A stretch of DNA of 64,000 nucleotides, from assembly GCA_000708835.1 (NCBI GenBank), contig DF236990.1:186001-250000 (forward strand). Direction: 5' to 3'. Under the pieces are notes generated by a model. The model worked only from the letters and a program-made list of their open reading frames with translations. It had not been told where the DNA came from and ran no database searches. This stretch comes from Klebsormidium nitens (lineage: Eukaryota; Streptophyta; Klebsormidiophyceae; Klebsormidiales; Klebsormidiaceae). Positions 11,383 through 25,600 of the stretch are shown here, one piece after another; position 1 is the stretch's first letter, and each line of letters starts with the position of its first letter. The position numbers were made by a program, and so were the translations under genes.

Positions 11383-14300
11383 AAATTCCAACATCCTTGC
11401 CAAAGGCAATAGCGAAGGGTCAAAATGAACGGCCAAAAAAGTGAACAAATTCAGCTAGCCTTGAACGCAAATCAAAGAGTCCTATTGCGTACGGAAGAAC
11501 CAGTGCTATCTGGCCGATCAACCCGGAGGCGAACGCAAAACCGGGGTCCGTTGCGGCGACCACGTGGGTCGCCTGCTTAGCCTGCTGCGCGGCCGCGAAG
11601 CCGACGCGCACTGGTCTAAACCCCCCTCGGGCGCGGCCGCGACCCAGCTGCTTTGCAGGGTGAAGAATCGAGCGGAAAGTCGGTTTGTCAGACGGTCGGG
11701 GCGTTCGTACCGCGCTAATTGGCTTTGCGCAGACTCTACAGGGAAGCGGTAAAGAAATGCTCCGTGCCAATTTGCAACTTACAACCTTGCTCGCGTTCTG
11801 GCAAACACTCAATCAGACAACGTCGCAAGCGAAGATCAGCCGGGGCATGCATAGACGAGAAACAAATCATGCCCAGTCACCGAATCTAGCCGTTTATGAT
11901 GACAAGGAACAAGAGCAGCTTTTCGCATGCGCAGAGTACCGCGAGGATCAATGCGAACCGTACCAAAAGCAATTTGTAGAGGTAAGGGAGATTTAACATT
12001 TGTACGTACTAGGTCCCCAGAAAGCATATGGCGTCAAACCAAACACGTGGTGGCGCGGACGGCCAGCAAGCAAGGCCACACGATATCGATCACGGCCAAC
12101 ATTTGACCGACGAAACGCACTTTAATTTTTGTGAAGCTGATAGGAAGCAAAATGAAGACCGACATAGTACAGCGGGCCAAGAGAAGAGGAAAAAACGCAG
12201 TCCACGGAGGGGCCTGCTTAATAGGGCCTTGCACTGTATGGTGCAGCTATTTTGGGGAAGCTGGGAAGCTCGTGCGGAATGAATGCTCCGTCTCCGTTTA
12301 TGGCGAAGTACGTGGGCGGCCTTGCAGATGTTGCCGCAAGAAGTCGTCGGGCGGAACAAGCCGAGAGACCTCGGACACCATTTCCGAAAAACGAAAAGCA
12401 GCCCGGAATTGCCAGCCGCTAAATAGGGAGTGGCCTCAGGACCTCCGGGTAAAAGTGCTGTCCATACAAACTAATATCGAACGGACAGCATCAGGCGGTG
12501 CCATCAAAGCCACTGGCAGATTTAGCATTACAGCTGACGCAAAGCGACACGGGTCTAAAAGAAAAAGCGCTAAGTCTAGAACGAAACTTCAACAACAGGA
12601 GACCGAAAGTGCGGGATCCAAGTTTCCTTGAGACGTTACGAAAAGATAAGCGTGAGCGCCATACCCGCGAGTCCAAAGCGGAGAGATGCAGTGCATGAGG
12701 CATCTCCTACGACAACTTTGAGCAGCAGAGACACAGAAAAATGGGGACCCAGAAGAAGATCGGAGCAAGATCGGAACTAGAACGGGCACGGCGAAATTAA
12801 GGCGCCAAGGTGGTGCGCCATTATAACTTAATTAAGCGCACTGGTGTCGAGCCCAAAAGAGAGTTCGGGGGCGGGTAGGGAAGTCGCACAAGACAACTCA
12901 AAAGTCGAGGACCTTTCTCCAATTCAAATGAAGGAGCGAAAGAGACGACTGGTGCGGCCCGTGGGACCGCCCCTTCTGTTGCGCAAGTGCACACCGGTGG
13001 TTCGGCACCCCTCGCTCACTAGTCATGCACCCTAAAGCTCAACTGATTTGACGTAAGCAGGGGTCTCAATTGAAGTTTGACTCTGCCAGGAAGCCGACGA
13101 AATTTGTGCACGGCGTCACAAAGGTCCAACACCAGGGAGGCATCTCGGCAAAAATAGAGGTGCCAGCAATTGCTCATGGCCAGTCACTCGGCAGTCTCTA
13201 GAGAAGGTTAAAGAGGACCTTTTCTATAATTAATAATGCTAAGATTGCGAGCTGATTCGAACACGGTACGTAAAAGACTGTACAAGAATGTTAGACTATT
13301 GTGATGATTGCGGTTGAGCGACACCGACGTCGGCAATGAAGCAGACACTTGAACGATATTAGCAAAGAATCGTTTCCGTGTTCGTCAGTTTCCCGCCTCC
13401 CATTTTGATGGCATGGGGGTCATCTGCAGGTTCATCCGCCTTTGGGAGCAACCCGCGTGACTTTCCAGAATCCTTGCCAGCTGCAAAAGCGACTCGTCAA
13501 AACGAACAGGCAAAAGCGAAAGACCTCAGCCGTCCTTGTTAGATACATGAAGAGGTTTTCCATAGGCATGGAAATAGAGCCGATCGCGCTGGCTTTGTGT
13601 AGACTGAAGTAACAGAAAAGGCACCGCGTTATTCCGAGGCCTTGTCTGCGGTTCTGGAAAGCCTCATTAGAACGCAAGCAGGTCAAAGCAACCGGCGGAG
13701 CATGCACAGACGAGAATCAAGATCGTGTCCAGTAGGTTCAAGCCTACCATACTTTGTTTTGACAGGGAACAAGAGCTTGTATGCGCAGAACACGAGGCAA
13801 TCGAAGTGAAAAGGCGGCAATTGGAAGAGCTATGGCTTGAAGTTTGTCAGATATAGTTTTAGAAAGCATGGCGTCAGAGGCTCCGCCAACCACATGGTGG
13901 CCCGGATTACGGCCAGCAAGCAAGGTCGCATGTTATCACGGCCAACATCTGACCGACGAAACGTACTCTGTGAAACAGATTGATAGCAAATTTAGAATCG
14001 ACATAGCACATCGAGTTGGGCAATAGGGGAGGAAAATAGAGTCCACTGATGCGCCTGAATTCTAAAGAGCCTTCTCATGAGCGAAAATTCTGCAGTTGCT
14101 TGGGGAAGCTCGTGCGATAACAATCTAAATGCATCATCTCCGGTTATTACGGCGAAGTATGTGGGCGGTCTTGCAACTTTCGCCGACAAGTCTTCGGACG
14201 CAACAAGCGCGCCCAGAGACCGTCGGACACCACTTCCGAAAAACAGAAAAAGGGACCCGGGATTCTTAGCCGCCATTGTGAGGACAGCTCGAACATGTCG

Positions 14301-14990
14301 TACAAATACTTTTCCAACGGACAGCGTCAGCGGTGCCATTAAAGCTACTGGCACTTCGTAGCCATTTGAACAACCTCACGCCTGACCTAAAGCAACACGG
14401 GATTCGATGAAGAAACTCTAAGCTTAGAAACGAAACTTCAGCAACTGGAGACCGAAGATGCCGCATCCAGGTTCCTTGACACGTCCCAGTGTTATAAGCG
14501 TGAGCACCGCACCGGCGAGTCCAAAGCGTAGGATGTGCACACGGAGGAGATGCCTACACGTAACAGCAGCAGAAACACAGAAAGAATGGACACCCTGAAG
14601 GAGGGGGAGCAGATCGGAACTAGAACGGGCACACAAAAAGGTGCCAAGCTGGTACGTGCGCCCTTCAAAAAAGCACTGGTGCTGTACTGTCGAGCCACGA
14701 GAAGGATTCGGGGGAACGGAACTCGCACAAGACAACACAGAATCTGAGAACTTTTCTCCAATTCATATGACAGAGCAAAAGAGACGTCTGATACGACCCG
14801 TGAGACCGCCCCTTCTAGCGCTTAACTGCACACCAATGATCGATACCCCTATGTTCGGACCCAAAAATTCAAGAACCGATGGAGCCGGCCGCAAACCAGG
14901 CATGCGTGCTTCTTCGCTCACAACCTGGGTAGTGATTATGGTGAATTGTAGCAGCTGCTGATTGGCCTCAGCTTCTAAGGTTGGTCGTTA
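11383..14990. repeat. ~1.85-kb tandem duplication (11.4-13.1 kb and 13.45-14.99 kb)
   Basis: Many blocks recur at an offset of about 1,840 bp. GACCGACGAAACG occurs at about 12,106 and 13,952. CCATCAAAGCCACTGGC near 12,501 matches CCATTAAAGCTACTGGC near 14,336. CCCGTGGGACCGCCCCTTCT near 12,958 matches CCCGTGAGACCGCCCCTTCT near 14,798. GGCATGCATAGACGAGAA near 11,843 matches GCATGCACAGACGAGAA near 13,697. On the left side the offset grows to about 2,075 bp because copy 1 contains an extra ~193-bp block (11,520-11,712). A 166-codon plus-strand frame at 12,131-12,631 and a 94-codon frame at 14,077-14,361 are the corresponding parts of the two copies. They share only short segments such as SGAIKATG and look non-coding. 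Confidence 0.8.
11520..11712 (-). other. GC-rich, coding-looking insert within the repeat
   Basis: This block is present in copy 1 of the 1.85-kb duplication and absent from copy 2 (break between GGCCGATC and GCGCTAATTGG). It is visibly richer in G+C than its flanks. Its minus-strand frame is open (inside a stop-free stretch 11,812-11,420), with coding-like composition: basic and serine-rich sequence followed by ATHVVAATDPGFAFASG and, in the flank, GLIGQIALVLPYAIGLF, a possible membrane span. There is no in-frame ATG. I cannot name the family; a plastid-targeted membrane protein exon is one reading. It may be a host gene fragment captured by the repeat. Confidence 0.45.
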
Positions 14991-17900
14991 ACACTCCTAG
15001 CTGACCCGTAGTGGCATCATCAACGTGATCTCGGGAAGAGAGCTCCTCTCAGCACCGGGCCAGAGATGGTCACGTTTCAATCATGGCCACATTTTCGGCA
15101 ATGTTCGAATGGTCTGTGCAAAACAAGATGCGCCGTGATGCAATTTACCCTTTATCAGTGTTGGCCTCACCGCTTTCATGTGGAGTTCAGGCTGGCACTT
15201 GTTAAAGGATTTTTGCCAGCCAAGAATTGATTGCGAGCAAACGGTTAGCCGTACGTCGGTAACAAAGACGGCCGCACTGGAAGAGGCGTAGAATCCAGCC
15301 GCAAAGAAGGAGCAAGAATAAGTTGAATGAAAACGATGATCCTGCGATGTCTTGCTACCATCGAATAGAACGACAGAATTACCGGAAACAAAAGAAAAGA
15401 CAAAAGAATTCAGATACTATGCTTATGGGCGCATTTAGCGACGTGGGAAGTGAAACGTACCACTGGTTCACCCATGAAGCCAGTGTCAAAACATTGACAG
15501 AACTCGCTAGCTATTCACTAATTGCCCCAATGCCGGTATACGGCCGGGCAGTCTTGGTATTCCAGCTCATGATGAGATCGGATCATCGATCCCGGTGTGC
15601 CTAGACAGTCATGACCGGCTTCTATCCTTGTTCTTTGGAATAGTTGAAGATCATGGAACGCTACTGCAGGGAAGACTAGGTAGCATGCTGCAGGATGTGG
15701 ACTTCGGAGTCTGACTAAAACTGGTGCAAGTGCTCAACGTGGATTCACACAAATCTCTGAACGTCCTACCAAGGCTCCTAGTCCAACGAGAAAGTCGCAC
15801 AAGTTCCACGAGGCAAGTGGAGAAATGCAACAGGTATTGCACCGTCTGCCACTGCATTCTTTGTTAGATTGGACTACGTTGACAGTCAAACAGATCAGCT
15901 GTCTATTCTTCAAAGACGTCTCTTAAGGTTTGGCGTCAGACATCTTGAGGCGCCAGCGAACATGGTCAACCGGCATCACGGCCCGTCTTTTGGCGAACAT
16001 CAGACGGCAGGACAGATATGTAGAAGATGCCGAGTCTGCGGACACAAAGATCTTCGTAGAGATTCTACGACTCAAGAGACAAGCCCTTGGATCAAAGATG
16101 CTAAAACTACTATTGATTGGCAAGAACTCAGGCTACCAACAAGTATCAGCAGACGAGCAGTTCCTCACGTTTCATGTTGTCTTCAAACTGATTCATGCGA
16201 TACGATATGATCTGGCGTCACACAAAATTCCTCCTTGGGCTCGACGTACCCATGTGACTTTCCAGATTCCTTGCCAGCCTTAGAAATGAAAGGCAATCAA
16301 ACGGCGTAGAGACGATTTCCGATTTATTTCTCAGGTACGAGGTAAAGGGTCCAGCTTATAAGCAGATATTGAAGCTCAATGGGCTGAATTCGATCAGTGG
16401 ACCTGATAGAGAACAAAAATTTGGGAAGACGGCTCCGTTTCTCACAAAGGCGTATCGGCAGGTCCAGGAGACCCTGGCAACACCCAAAAGAGAGACAGAC
16501 GCTGACCAGTGCGCCTCGAAGAAGAAGCAGACACGAGCAAGGCTCAACTGAGAAGCAGGAGCGACTGATGATCAGATATATCAAGCCTGCCAGGAGCGCG
16601 CCCATCATTTTCACAGTGTCGCCCCAACACGAGTAACATTCATTGACAAAGGAGATGCGAAACTTTCGCAAATCAAGGACACAGTACAAAGAATCGAGAA
16701 CCGTCCACTCAAGCCGAATAGGATTGAACTTTGTGACTCAGGCCCGCAAGGAGCCCCGCTAATCAGAGGAGTTGGCAAAGTGTAAATTGAAGGGCTTCTT
16801 CCAATGGGTCATGCTAAACCAGGCTCAAGGCCGGTTCTGCAGTGACTGACTTGGACGATCACAGCCGACGCCCCTCGACTCATGTGATTCCGAAAGTCGT
16901 GCAGGACGGTGCCATCATAGGGGCGTTTTAAAAGGCATGTACATATCAATTCGTCTCTGTTTTAGGACTGATTTCGCTGCTAAGATTGCGCGCATGTACA
17001 AGCTAGCCGACTGAATAGAAACATCTTTGCCTCCGGCATCGGTGGAAGTCCGAGTCCTGCCGCCTGGGCGACAACCCACTTTTCCATTGCATCCTTGCCG
17101 GTCAATGGAAGACGAGCAGACCTGTAATCAGGCCACTCGTGCAACCTCTTAGAAAAGAACCGCCGCGATGATCGCCCCGTTAAAGCAGCCAAAACCAAGA
17201 CGTTTCGGCTTCTCGAATCTAACAAAAAATTGGTACAAGTAGGATCCATTAACCACCCGCTCTTGGCTGTTGTCTGATTTGCGCAAGCTTTCTGGAATGA
17301 CGAAGAAAGTCGTTCGGCTCCTGGCATCAGCACGCTCGACCCTTACGTGGGCCCCAGCCCACCAATCGTTTCCGCCCTGCCAGTTAGTAAAAGACAACTT
17401 CTTAGCGGTGAAAGCCGGAAAAGGTGTGATTACCAGCTGAATACCAGCCTTGCCCGCCACTCACGGTCTTCTCTGTTACAGGGCTTCCAACTTGTCCACG
17501 TTTGGATCAGATTAAAAAAAGATAATGGACTTCCGGTAGACGCTTGCACATGATGCAGCATACCGAGAAGGCCCAATTTTCAAACGCGCGAGCCGTCTGC
17601 CGTCTTGACAGAACCCGTCGAAAGGAGAACTTGGACTCCATTTATCCATTAATTCTAGACCCCAACACCGGTTGGAACCCCCAGTACGCAGGCCTGGGTC
17701 CAGGGAAGCCACGCGTGACTTGCGGAACCCCACAGTACAACGTAGCCTCGAGGTCCTCTTGACTGATCAACCGAGGGCTTGAGCAGACCTCCAATGCAGA
17801 TGCCATGTTACCATGACACTTCCACCGGTCACCCGCGGAAGTGGTCGGGGACTCAAACATAACCACTTACTTTATTTGTGCAGCGCGGAGTACCAACCGG

Positions 17901-20900
17901 TGTGGGGGTCTCGGACTGCAAATTGCAGTCCGCGTTCTCCTTCCATCCGAGGCTTACAGACGGCGGCAGATGTTGCTTTGCCGCATAAGCGCCTCAAATA
18001 CAGCACCATCTGATTCGAGTCCAAGAGTCTCTAAGGCATCCTTGCGCAAGCGTAGCAAGCTTCTTTTTCTGTTTGCAGAACTCCTTAAAGAGGAGGGCAA
18101 AGGTAAAGTACATGCCAGTAGATACAAGCAAAGCGTAAGCGGCAGATTGGTGAGGAAGGGAAAGTACTACCTCCAGTTCCGGGTGGAAAACGGAATCTCG
18201 ATACAAAAACTGCCTCTTCAAACGCCGACAAGATTTCGCATTCAAGTTTGAACTCGTAATTATCGAAGCGAGAAGAAGCAAAAAGCACGTCATGCCAGCG
18301 TGGTTCGGGTCATTCGGCTGCAAACACACGGAGACCCTTCGTTTGATGCGTGCTAAAACGGATGGGTCTTGCAGTCAATCTGATGCTTGACTGAAACAAG
18401 TCTGCCAGCAAGCAAGTACTTGCCTTCAACAACTATGTAATGATTCTTTAGCGAGGGCAACAGTGGCGCTTTAATCAAAAAGGCTGCGCAACTAATCAGC
18501 TTCTTTTGAGCAACCCGCGCGCCTTTTCCAGTGTCCCCCTGGTGTTCAGTCGTCTGCTAATTGGTACCTGCAGACAAGTACTGTCTCGCTGTCCGACCTG
18601 ACGCCAACCCTGGCAAATTTACACCTTCACGAATTCTACTATCGAACTCTTCCGGATGAAAACCGGCATCAATCCCCCTCCTGATCTTGGGCACAGCCCG
18701 AGTTGTTTCTGAGAATCCTCGCCAGCCTCAGAAAAGACGTGCGAAACAATTAACGGCCCAAACGCAAACCACACAGCCGACCTTGAAGCCAAGGAAAAAG
18801 TCAACCCGCACGGAAGAGACCAGTGCCGATCGCGCTGCGCTGGCTTCGTCGAGTGGAGGATACAAGAGAATGTTTCCGAGGTAAACGAAGAAATGGCAGG
18901 AGCGCAGAGCAACCTGAACGGAGGTTGGACCAGACACCAATTGCAATTGTGCTGAAACTTTTTATCAATCCAAGAGCTTGCACACATGCACGAAGATGAA
19001 GCAGTCCGTCCTCGACCAGAACTAGCTTGCAAGTCCGTTGAGAACTATGTGTCCTCAAGAACCATGGCGTCAGAGAGGTCAACCTCAACTTGTCCTGGCC
19101 AGATTGCCAGCAAGCAAGCGCAAGTGCTATCACAGCCAATACTGAGCATCCAACCGCAGTCTGAGAAGCCAAAGGAAATGGGGCTGAAATTGACGTTGCG
19201 GAGGGGGACCGATAACCGAGAAAGGCGCCTCTGTTTCAAGAAGACCTTATGGAGAAACTTGAGATGCATGTGCATATCAAGCTCCCTTGAAAACAAACGC
19301 GCCACTGGCCCCCGTGTTGCTCACCGAGGAACACAAAGGCGCCCAAAAGCGCGAATGAAAGATCGAAGCACGGACTTCCAAGGAGCCCAGATGCTCAAGA
19401 AAACACGTATTGGTCCAGAAATCTGTGCCGCTAACCAGTAGGTAGCGTCAGATGAGGAGATTATGATGTTCGTAGATTATGGCACTAACGAACCAGCGCC
19501 GGACACCTTCACAGCCAGCAGCTTAGCGCTGCAGGCCCAGCGGCTAACTAGGCGGTGAGAAAACAACAAGAAAAGCTGCGGGTTTTTGGAAGCAAGCTGA
19601 AGCCCGCAACTTTGGAGTAGAGAGGGCAACGAATCGCTTCTCTATATATCTATGAAGTGGTGGCACATGAAACCTCAGAACTTCGTTCGTGCTTCCTGAA
19701 AAGAAGAGCCGAGGCCCCATAAGGCCTGATGGGAGCCGTCAAATAGAGGCAGACGAACCATCGTCTCAAAAGAAGAAGCGGATAATGACAGACAAGTAAA
19801 CAAGGAGCAGGAGACCTTTTGTCGTAAACGTACATTGAATTTGCTGGGCCCCGCCAACAGGAAAGGGCGTGTAGAATCAGGAACTGCACAGGACTGAGCC
19901 AGAATGAGATTCAGTAGATGTTAAAACAATGACAACCGGTTCCACTTATGAGAACGCCTTTTCAACCGGGTAGAGAGAGCGAACCTCTAGCGCTCCACGT
20001 GTCCTTCCAGCGTTTGGAACGTCAAGTGCCTCCGTCGTCAGTCCAATGCTTGGACCAAGCCAACGCTTATGGCAGCTTATCTCAGAGCCACGATTGAACG
20101 GTTTAGAAGCTGGCACTTGTTCGTAAAAGAAAGGGAACAATCAAGACTCGGAAAGCAGACTCGGAGCTACAGAAGTTTGAAGTTCTTTGGAGATTGCATC
20201 TTGGGCCGGATAGGTGACGCGACAATTGAAGCAAGCATCCCGGGAGATTTCATGTGATATGACGGCAGCCAGAAAAAGTAGTCAACAAAGTAGGGTACTA
20301 GTCTCGGACTCACGAAAGCATCATATACTTTGGCATCAGACACACAATAACTTACAACAATTGGGCCAATCCCAGTTGCTTCAGACATCTTTGCCGACTC
20401 CTACACTGATAGCCTAAGTACAATCAGAGCCGCGATGAAAAACGAGCAAAGTTTTAAGGCAGGTCAAGGTAGCAGAGCAAGCCGGTCACACCGGCCCGTA
20501 AGGCTGCACAACCGTGAACGTCAAAAAGGAAGGAATTGACAATAAATCTCTGCGCTTGCGACTACTTGATACACTACACGAGGAACTAAGGTGCACATAT
20601 CATCTAGCCCGCGGCCCTGAAATTGGGCATGCACAGAATCAGATCTACGAACAGGAACTTGACAACGACACCTTGATGGCAGCACTTTTTGTTGGTTTCG
20701 AGATTCAAATGTAAATCTTACGGCAGCAAATCGACACAGGGTGGCATCGTCCACGCGGCGAGGGAAACGGTCTTCTTGGGACACCCTGCCAAAGATTAAA
20801 ACTCGTGGCATTCATAGCCAGTTTTCGAACCGTATATGCATCCGAGTCAGCAGGCTTCTCGCCCTGCTTGTGCCATTAAAGTCCGGCCGGCCAACTGCAA

Positions 20901-22689
20901 GATTCGCAGGCCAAGCACATAATTGCGTATTCGACGGAAGGCTGTTCAGGAGCTCGAACCAACCGTCAGTGTCTGATGAGCTTTACAATTTCGGATTTAA
21001 GCAAGAATCATGTGTAAATTGTCTGCCATCCAAAGGTTCGACACCTACTTTAACTTCGCCCGTGTTAGAGCATAAACATCATTGCCGAGAATGTCGTTGT
21101 ACAGCATTTGGCTCACGAAAGGGTCGCAAACGATTTAAATCACACCACAGCGGCACTGGCATGTGCCAGGGAGAAGCATGCAGATCCAAACTGCCAGTCA
21201 AGCCTGGCGACTGTGTCAAACGGTAAGCTGTCGAGCGGTCAGATTGTTTATTGTAAACAGCAGAGATTCTGATTTACCAGTCAAACACCTTCGTGGTGGC
21301 ATCAACAGGAAGACGAGGTTATCAGTGGATCATTACGACCCACTTGTCGTTCGAGGATCTTTGCCAGTCTTTTGTTAAGCAAGAGCACACGGCCATCCTT
21401 CGCCTACTAAGATACCGCTAACAAGATTGCCCAGTTATGGAAGCGACGCAGAAGTCATCTAGAAAGCTGGCAAAAGATAGAGGTTAAAGTCGCCTAGAAT
21501 TATCTAATACGTGCCAACGGTGGCTTAGAAACGCTTCAAGAGCGCTAAAGGTGCATGAAAAGAAACAACTGATCCTCCCCCTTCGTAACCGATCTCACGT
21601 CTTTGAATGCAACGAGTGTTTTCCGCTCTCAACAGACCGACTCGGACTTCGATATAAGCACTTTCAAAGTGGACGCTTGGCAGTATTCTCGGCAAAGGCT
21701 TCACAACCGACAGGATCAAGAATCTAACATCACCGGGACAAATAGTGGTGGAGCCCATGGGCGTAGAACGGCTTTCTCGCCGAGTCCAGAGGCAGCAAAC
21801 ACTGGGAAAGGATAGCAATGCGCCTTTTGATATTGTGTCACACAGCTACACCATACCGAGCATTAGAACAAAGAAATACACAGCCGAAATGAACGCAAGG
21901 TCAGTCGCAGCTTGCCGGCAGTGCTGCCTCACAAAGTGCAAAGGAAATCAATACACGAGCGTATACAATCACTCGCTTCTCTGCGTACAAGTGATAAAGT
22001 GAAAAGGCTGGAAGCGACCCGTGTCGCCAGACGAACCGAGAAAAAACAATTACCGCTCGAGACCACTTGTACAATTTAGCGGCACATGCAGCCCACCAAT
22101 TTTGCTACTATAAGGTACAAAAGAATCAAAACAAAATCCGAGTGATACTTACGAAGCACTCCTAGGCGCCAAGTTGCGAAAACGATTGTCTGGAAGTTTG
22201 CAATGATAGCAAATGAAACAAAAATCGGCTTTCAAGATGTCGTTCTTGCGGCGTCAGGTGCGAACCCTTCCTCCTGTCCCTGGGCTTCGCCCAACTCGTA
22301 AGCGTTCAACATCGTTGCCAAAGATAGCTTTCATAGAGAAAAGAGTAGCAGACAGAATCTGGACGACGATAAAGGAAGCGCTGCAAATCAAAATTTTCAG
22401 AAGGTATGTGGGGCTCAATAACGTGTCGGTGTCCGACTGGCAGTGATGGTGAGACACTGCAGACTCGTTGGAAGCAGGAATGGAGAAGGCACGGAAAACC
22501 TCAAGACGAGAGTCGAGCAGAAAATACTCAACAATCATGGCTTCTGCATCAGCACGACTTTGCGCAGCCAACTCAAAATTCAAAACGTACGCAAATCAAT
22601 CCGCGCCAAAGACCAGGTGGATGAACCAAACCCCGTGGAGGGCGGAAAGCGGCACGAAAATCACACCCAGCATACACTGCATCGCGGCT
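14991..22689. repeat. Highly degenerate repeat region, no intact gene
   Basis: No protein family is recognisable in any frame. Members of the two-block signature appear, for example GGCGTCA near 15,932 followed by TCACGGCC near 15,976, and ATGGCGTCA near 19,063 followed by TATCACAGCC near 19,130. The frequent element ATCCTTGCCAG (or TTTCCAG/TCCTTGCC variants) appears near 16,268, 17,088 and 18,712. A block near 18,800 (CACGGAAGAGACCAGTGCC, GATCGCGCTG) matches the 11.4-kb and 13.5-kb copies. Frames of 110-150 codons on both strands (for example 17,333-16,980 minus, 18,986-19,441 plus) lie across these repeat motifs and I do not call them genes. Confidence 0.55.
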
Positions 22690-25600
22690 TGTTTTTTCCA
22701 GAGCAGAGCAACCTCGTAATCAGACACGTACTTGGGCTGTACAGCTGGTGGCACAGCACGACGTCACGAATGTTCTTGCCTTCCATACCCAACTAGAAAC
22801 GACGAGGGCTGACGTGTCAGGTTGGTGAGTGCCGTGACCGCTGACTAGAAACCAATTTGTGAAACAGAGCGCCGGTCAGGCTTCGCTGAAGAAGACTGCT
22901 GTGCGGACCATTTTTTCAGCAATTCAAGCAGAGCCAACCGGCGGCCGCCTGATCGCGAGACCACCTGATCGCGTGCGTGCTTTTTTGTATTTCATGCGCC
23001 GCGCAAATATAGGGGCAAAGAGCTTCACGGGTTAGCGCGAGCTGCGTTTGTGCTCTCAGTCCTCGCACCGGTTAGCTGGTAGCTGAGGGCGTCTTCGGAA
23101 TTTTCCGTGCACGAGTCAAAGAAAGCTCAAAGTGGGCGTCGTGAGACCCCGGAATGTCTGACGTCACAAAGTGACAGTATGGGAGCGCGGCTTTCAGATT
23201 ATCTGTTGTCGAAAAGTTGGTGTCAGAGTTCGTGCCCCGAGCATTGGGCCCTGCTAAAAGTGGCCGGGTGATGACGTCACTTAGACGACGCCCTCCTTAA
23301 CTAGCGGCATAGTGCCTGCAACATGCCTAAACGCTCTAGCTAGCTTCAGCTGCATGCATGTTTCTGGGTGAACCGAAACCGAAGTTCAGCTCTTGGCATC
23401 CTGGCTCGCTTAGGAGCATGAAAGCTTAGGCACTTGGAAGCATACGCAAAATGCCAAAACCTGTAACAAGGTCAAGCCGGAACCATGCACCAACTTATCT
23501 ACAAAGCGCTCGTAGGGCGTCAAGTGTAGCACATTCACTTTTGAGCAGAGCCCATATTCGTAGATCCTCACCAGCGATAACGAAAGAGAACTAGTGGATC
23601 GAAGCAGAAAGTCGCATGCAAAGGACCGTAAAATGAGCACAGCAGCCTGAAATTAAGAAGCGGCACACTAGCGCCTTGACATCCCGTTCGAGTGCCTTAG
23701 CATCCGCTGAATCGGAGATCTGAGTGGGCCCGGAACCCACGTTTTAGCTCTTGGCATCCCGGCTGTTTCGAGAGCCGCAGCACCACCCGGACCTCGAAGA
23801 AAAGCGCCTCCAGAAACCAAAATCAGATTACGCGGTAAGCTGAACTTTTTTGGGCACCGGCCAGGCACCAGATTCTTTCCGTGGCATTGTCGGGCGTCAC
23901 CTGAGATAATAGAGTTGCGATGCCTCGCAAGCAAAGGACCTTAAACGAGCACAGCAGCCTGACCTTAACAAGCGGCACAGTGACTTCGACATGTGCCGTC
24001 GAAGCATTCGCTCAGCGTGGGTTCCAACTCTGGATGGACCCAGATCAACCCACATTTCAGTCAACTCTTGGCATCCTGGCTGGCTCAAGAGCATAGCAAC
24101 ACGCGAAACTCAACAGATTGACGCACCAAGAGAGCAGTACCAATACTTCAAAGACGTCTGAACGCGCATACTCGGATTGGGGCAATCCAAGCTCCCCTTC
24201 TAACATGAAACACAGTACGCCAACTTCTTTTGAAAAGATTTGGGCGTCAACACTCAGTCACCGTCCTTGGGCGAAACCCAGGTTGATGTATCCTTGCCGG
24301 CTGACCATAGGAAACAGAGAGCTAACAAAAGCTTTGTGTCAGAAACGCTAAGGCGAGCACGGCGGGATCAAGTAGATGACTTCTTACGTATGACTGAGAC
24401 GTATGACTGAGACATAGGTGATGGATCGGAATAGATGGCAGCGGGTCCTGCTCAGATTGGCCACCCCCGCAGCTCACCAGGCACAAACGAGTTCTTGGGT
24501 TTCGGTTTGACGCAGGACGGCCGCCCTCTAAACCTAATTGCAAATATTTCAAACCGGCAGCGCATCCCGTCATAGACGGAATTTTAGACGGAATCAGTAT
24601 CCAAGAGCGTGTCTACAACAGTGCATGTAGCAAACACGAAACACAAGCCCCATAGACGTACACGTGTTGTCGCCAAGCCCGAAAGCTGCTATAGCTGCAC
24701 ATATGTTATGTGAAGCCAGGGACGTACGGTGGCACGTGCTGACTGTGGCGGAAGTTAGGTCCGCATCGACTGCAAAAACCGATCGGGAGTCAATTACGCC
24801 GGCGTGTGTGGTGAGTCTCAAGGTTACTGCGATTTTCAGGGCAACTATAGGGACACATGCGGACGTTTAAGTTTTGACATCATGGCGTGCCAGATCGGGT
24901 CTCGAAAGCTGACAAAGGTTTCCTTCGATCCGACGGGACCCACAAGACAGACCGCTTATCAAAACCGAAATCTCCTCTTATCGCACTTTGTGGTGGGAAT
25001 CGGCGCATGCCATGGGGTCACAATAAGCTACAGGATAACAACCCGGGCACGGAGTCAACCCAAAAACTGATGAAACTCGGAGACGGGTCAAATCCTGAAT
25101 GCTAGAGATTGGCATCGAAGCACCAATCATTTCAGCGTCGGATCATACGAAAAGTGGGCTGAGCAACGCTTATTGTCATGAGCCAGTGTTTGCTGCAAAA
25201 ATAAAGTTACACCATAGATACGTCTTCGCCATGCCACCAGCCTCAAATACTGACACCCTGGCGCCGAAAAGCCAGGACCTTCAGCCACATGGATGATGCC
25301 AAGTAAGCTGTGAGTTCTCGCGATTGACGATGTGGTACTCTCGTAAGGAAGACAATCGTAAGAAAGAGAGGTAAAGGCAAAAAGTGATTGGAATAGATCG
25401 ACAAGCCAACAAGGGCTGGGGTTGTGGAACCCAATCTTGAATTCCAAAGCCGGGGCGTCAGGCGCTGCTGGTAGTGCAGTCCTGGCATAGGGAGCCAACA
25501 ACGGGGCGCCAGGCTCCATCACAGCCAACCTTTAGCGACCAGCACCTCAAAAAAAAGAAGGGGAAGAAACGAAGCACCCCAAACGATAAAAAGGGAAGAA

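Noticed and set aside
11640-11760. Apparent relic of HCF173 exon 10 (SDKPTFRS against TDKPPFNP; shared CGG.TTGTC)
   Set aside because: Similarity is limited to about 15 bases and a few residues, and the stretch mostly lies in the inserted G+C-rich block; too weak beside the clear exon 11 and 12 relics.
12131-12631. 166-codon plus-strand frame
   Set aside because: The second copy of the same repeat (13.9-14.4 kb) keeps the DNA but not the reading frame, so it is not under coding constraint.
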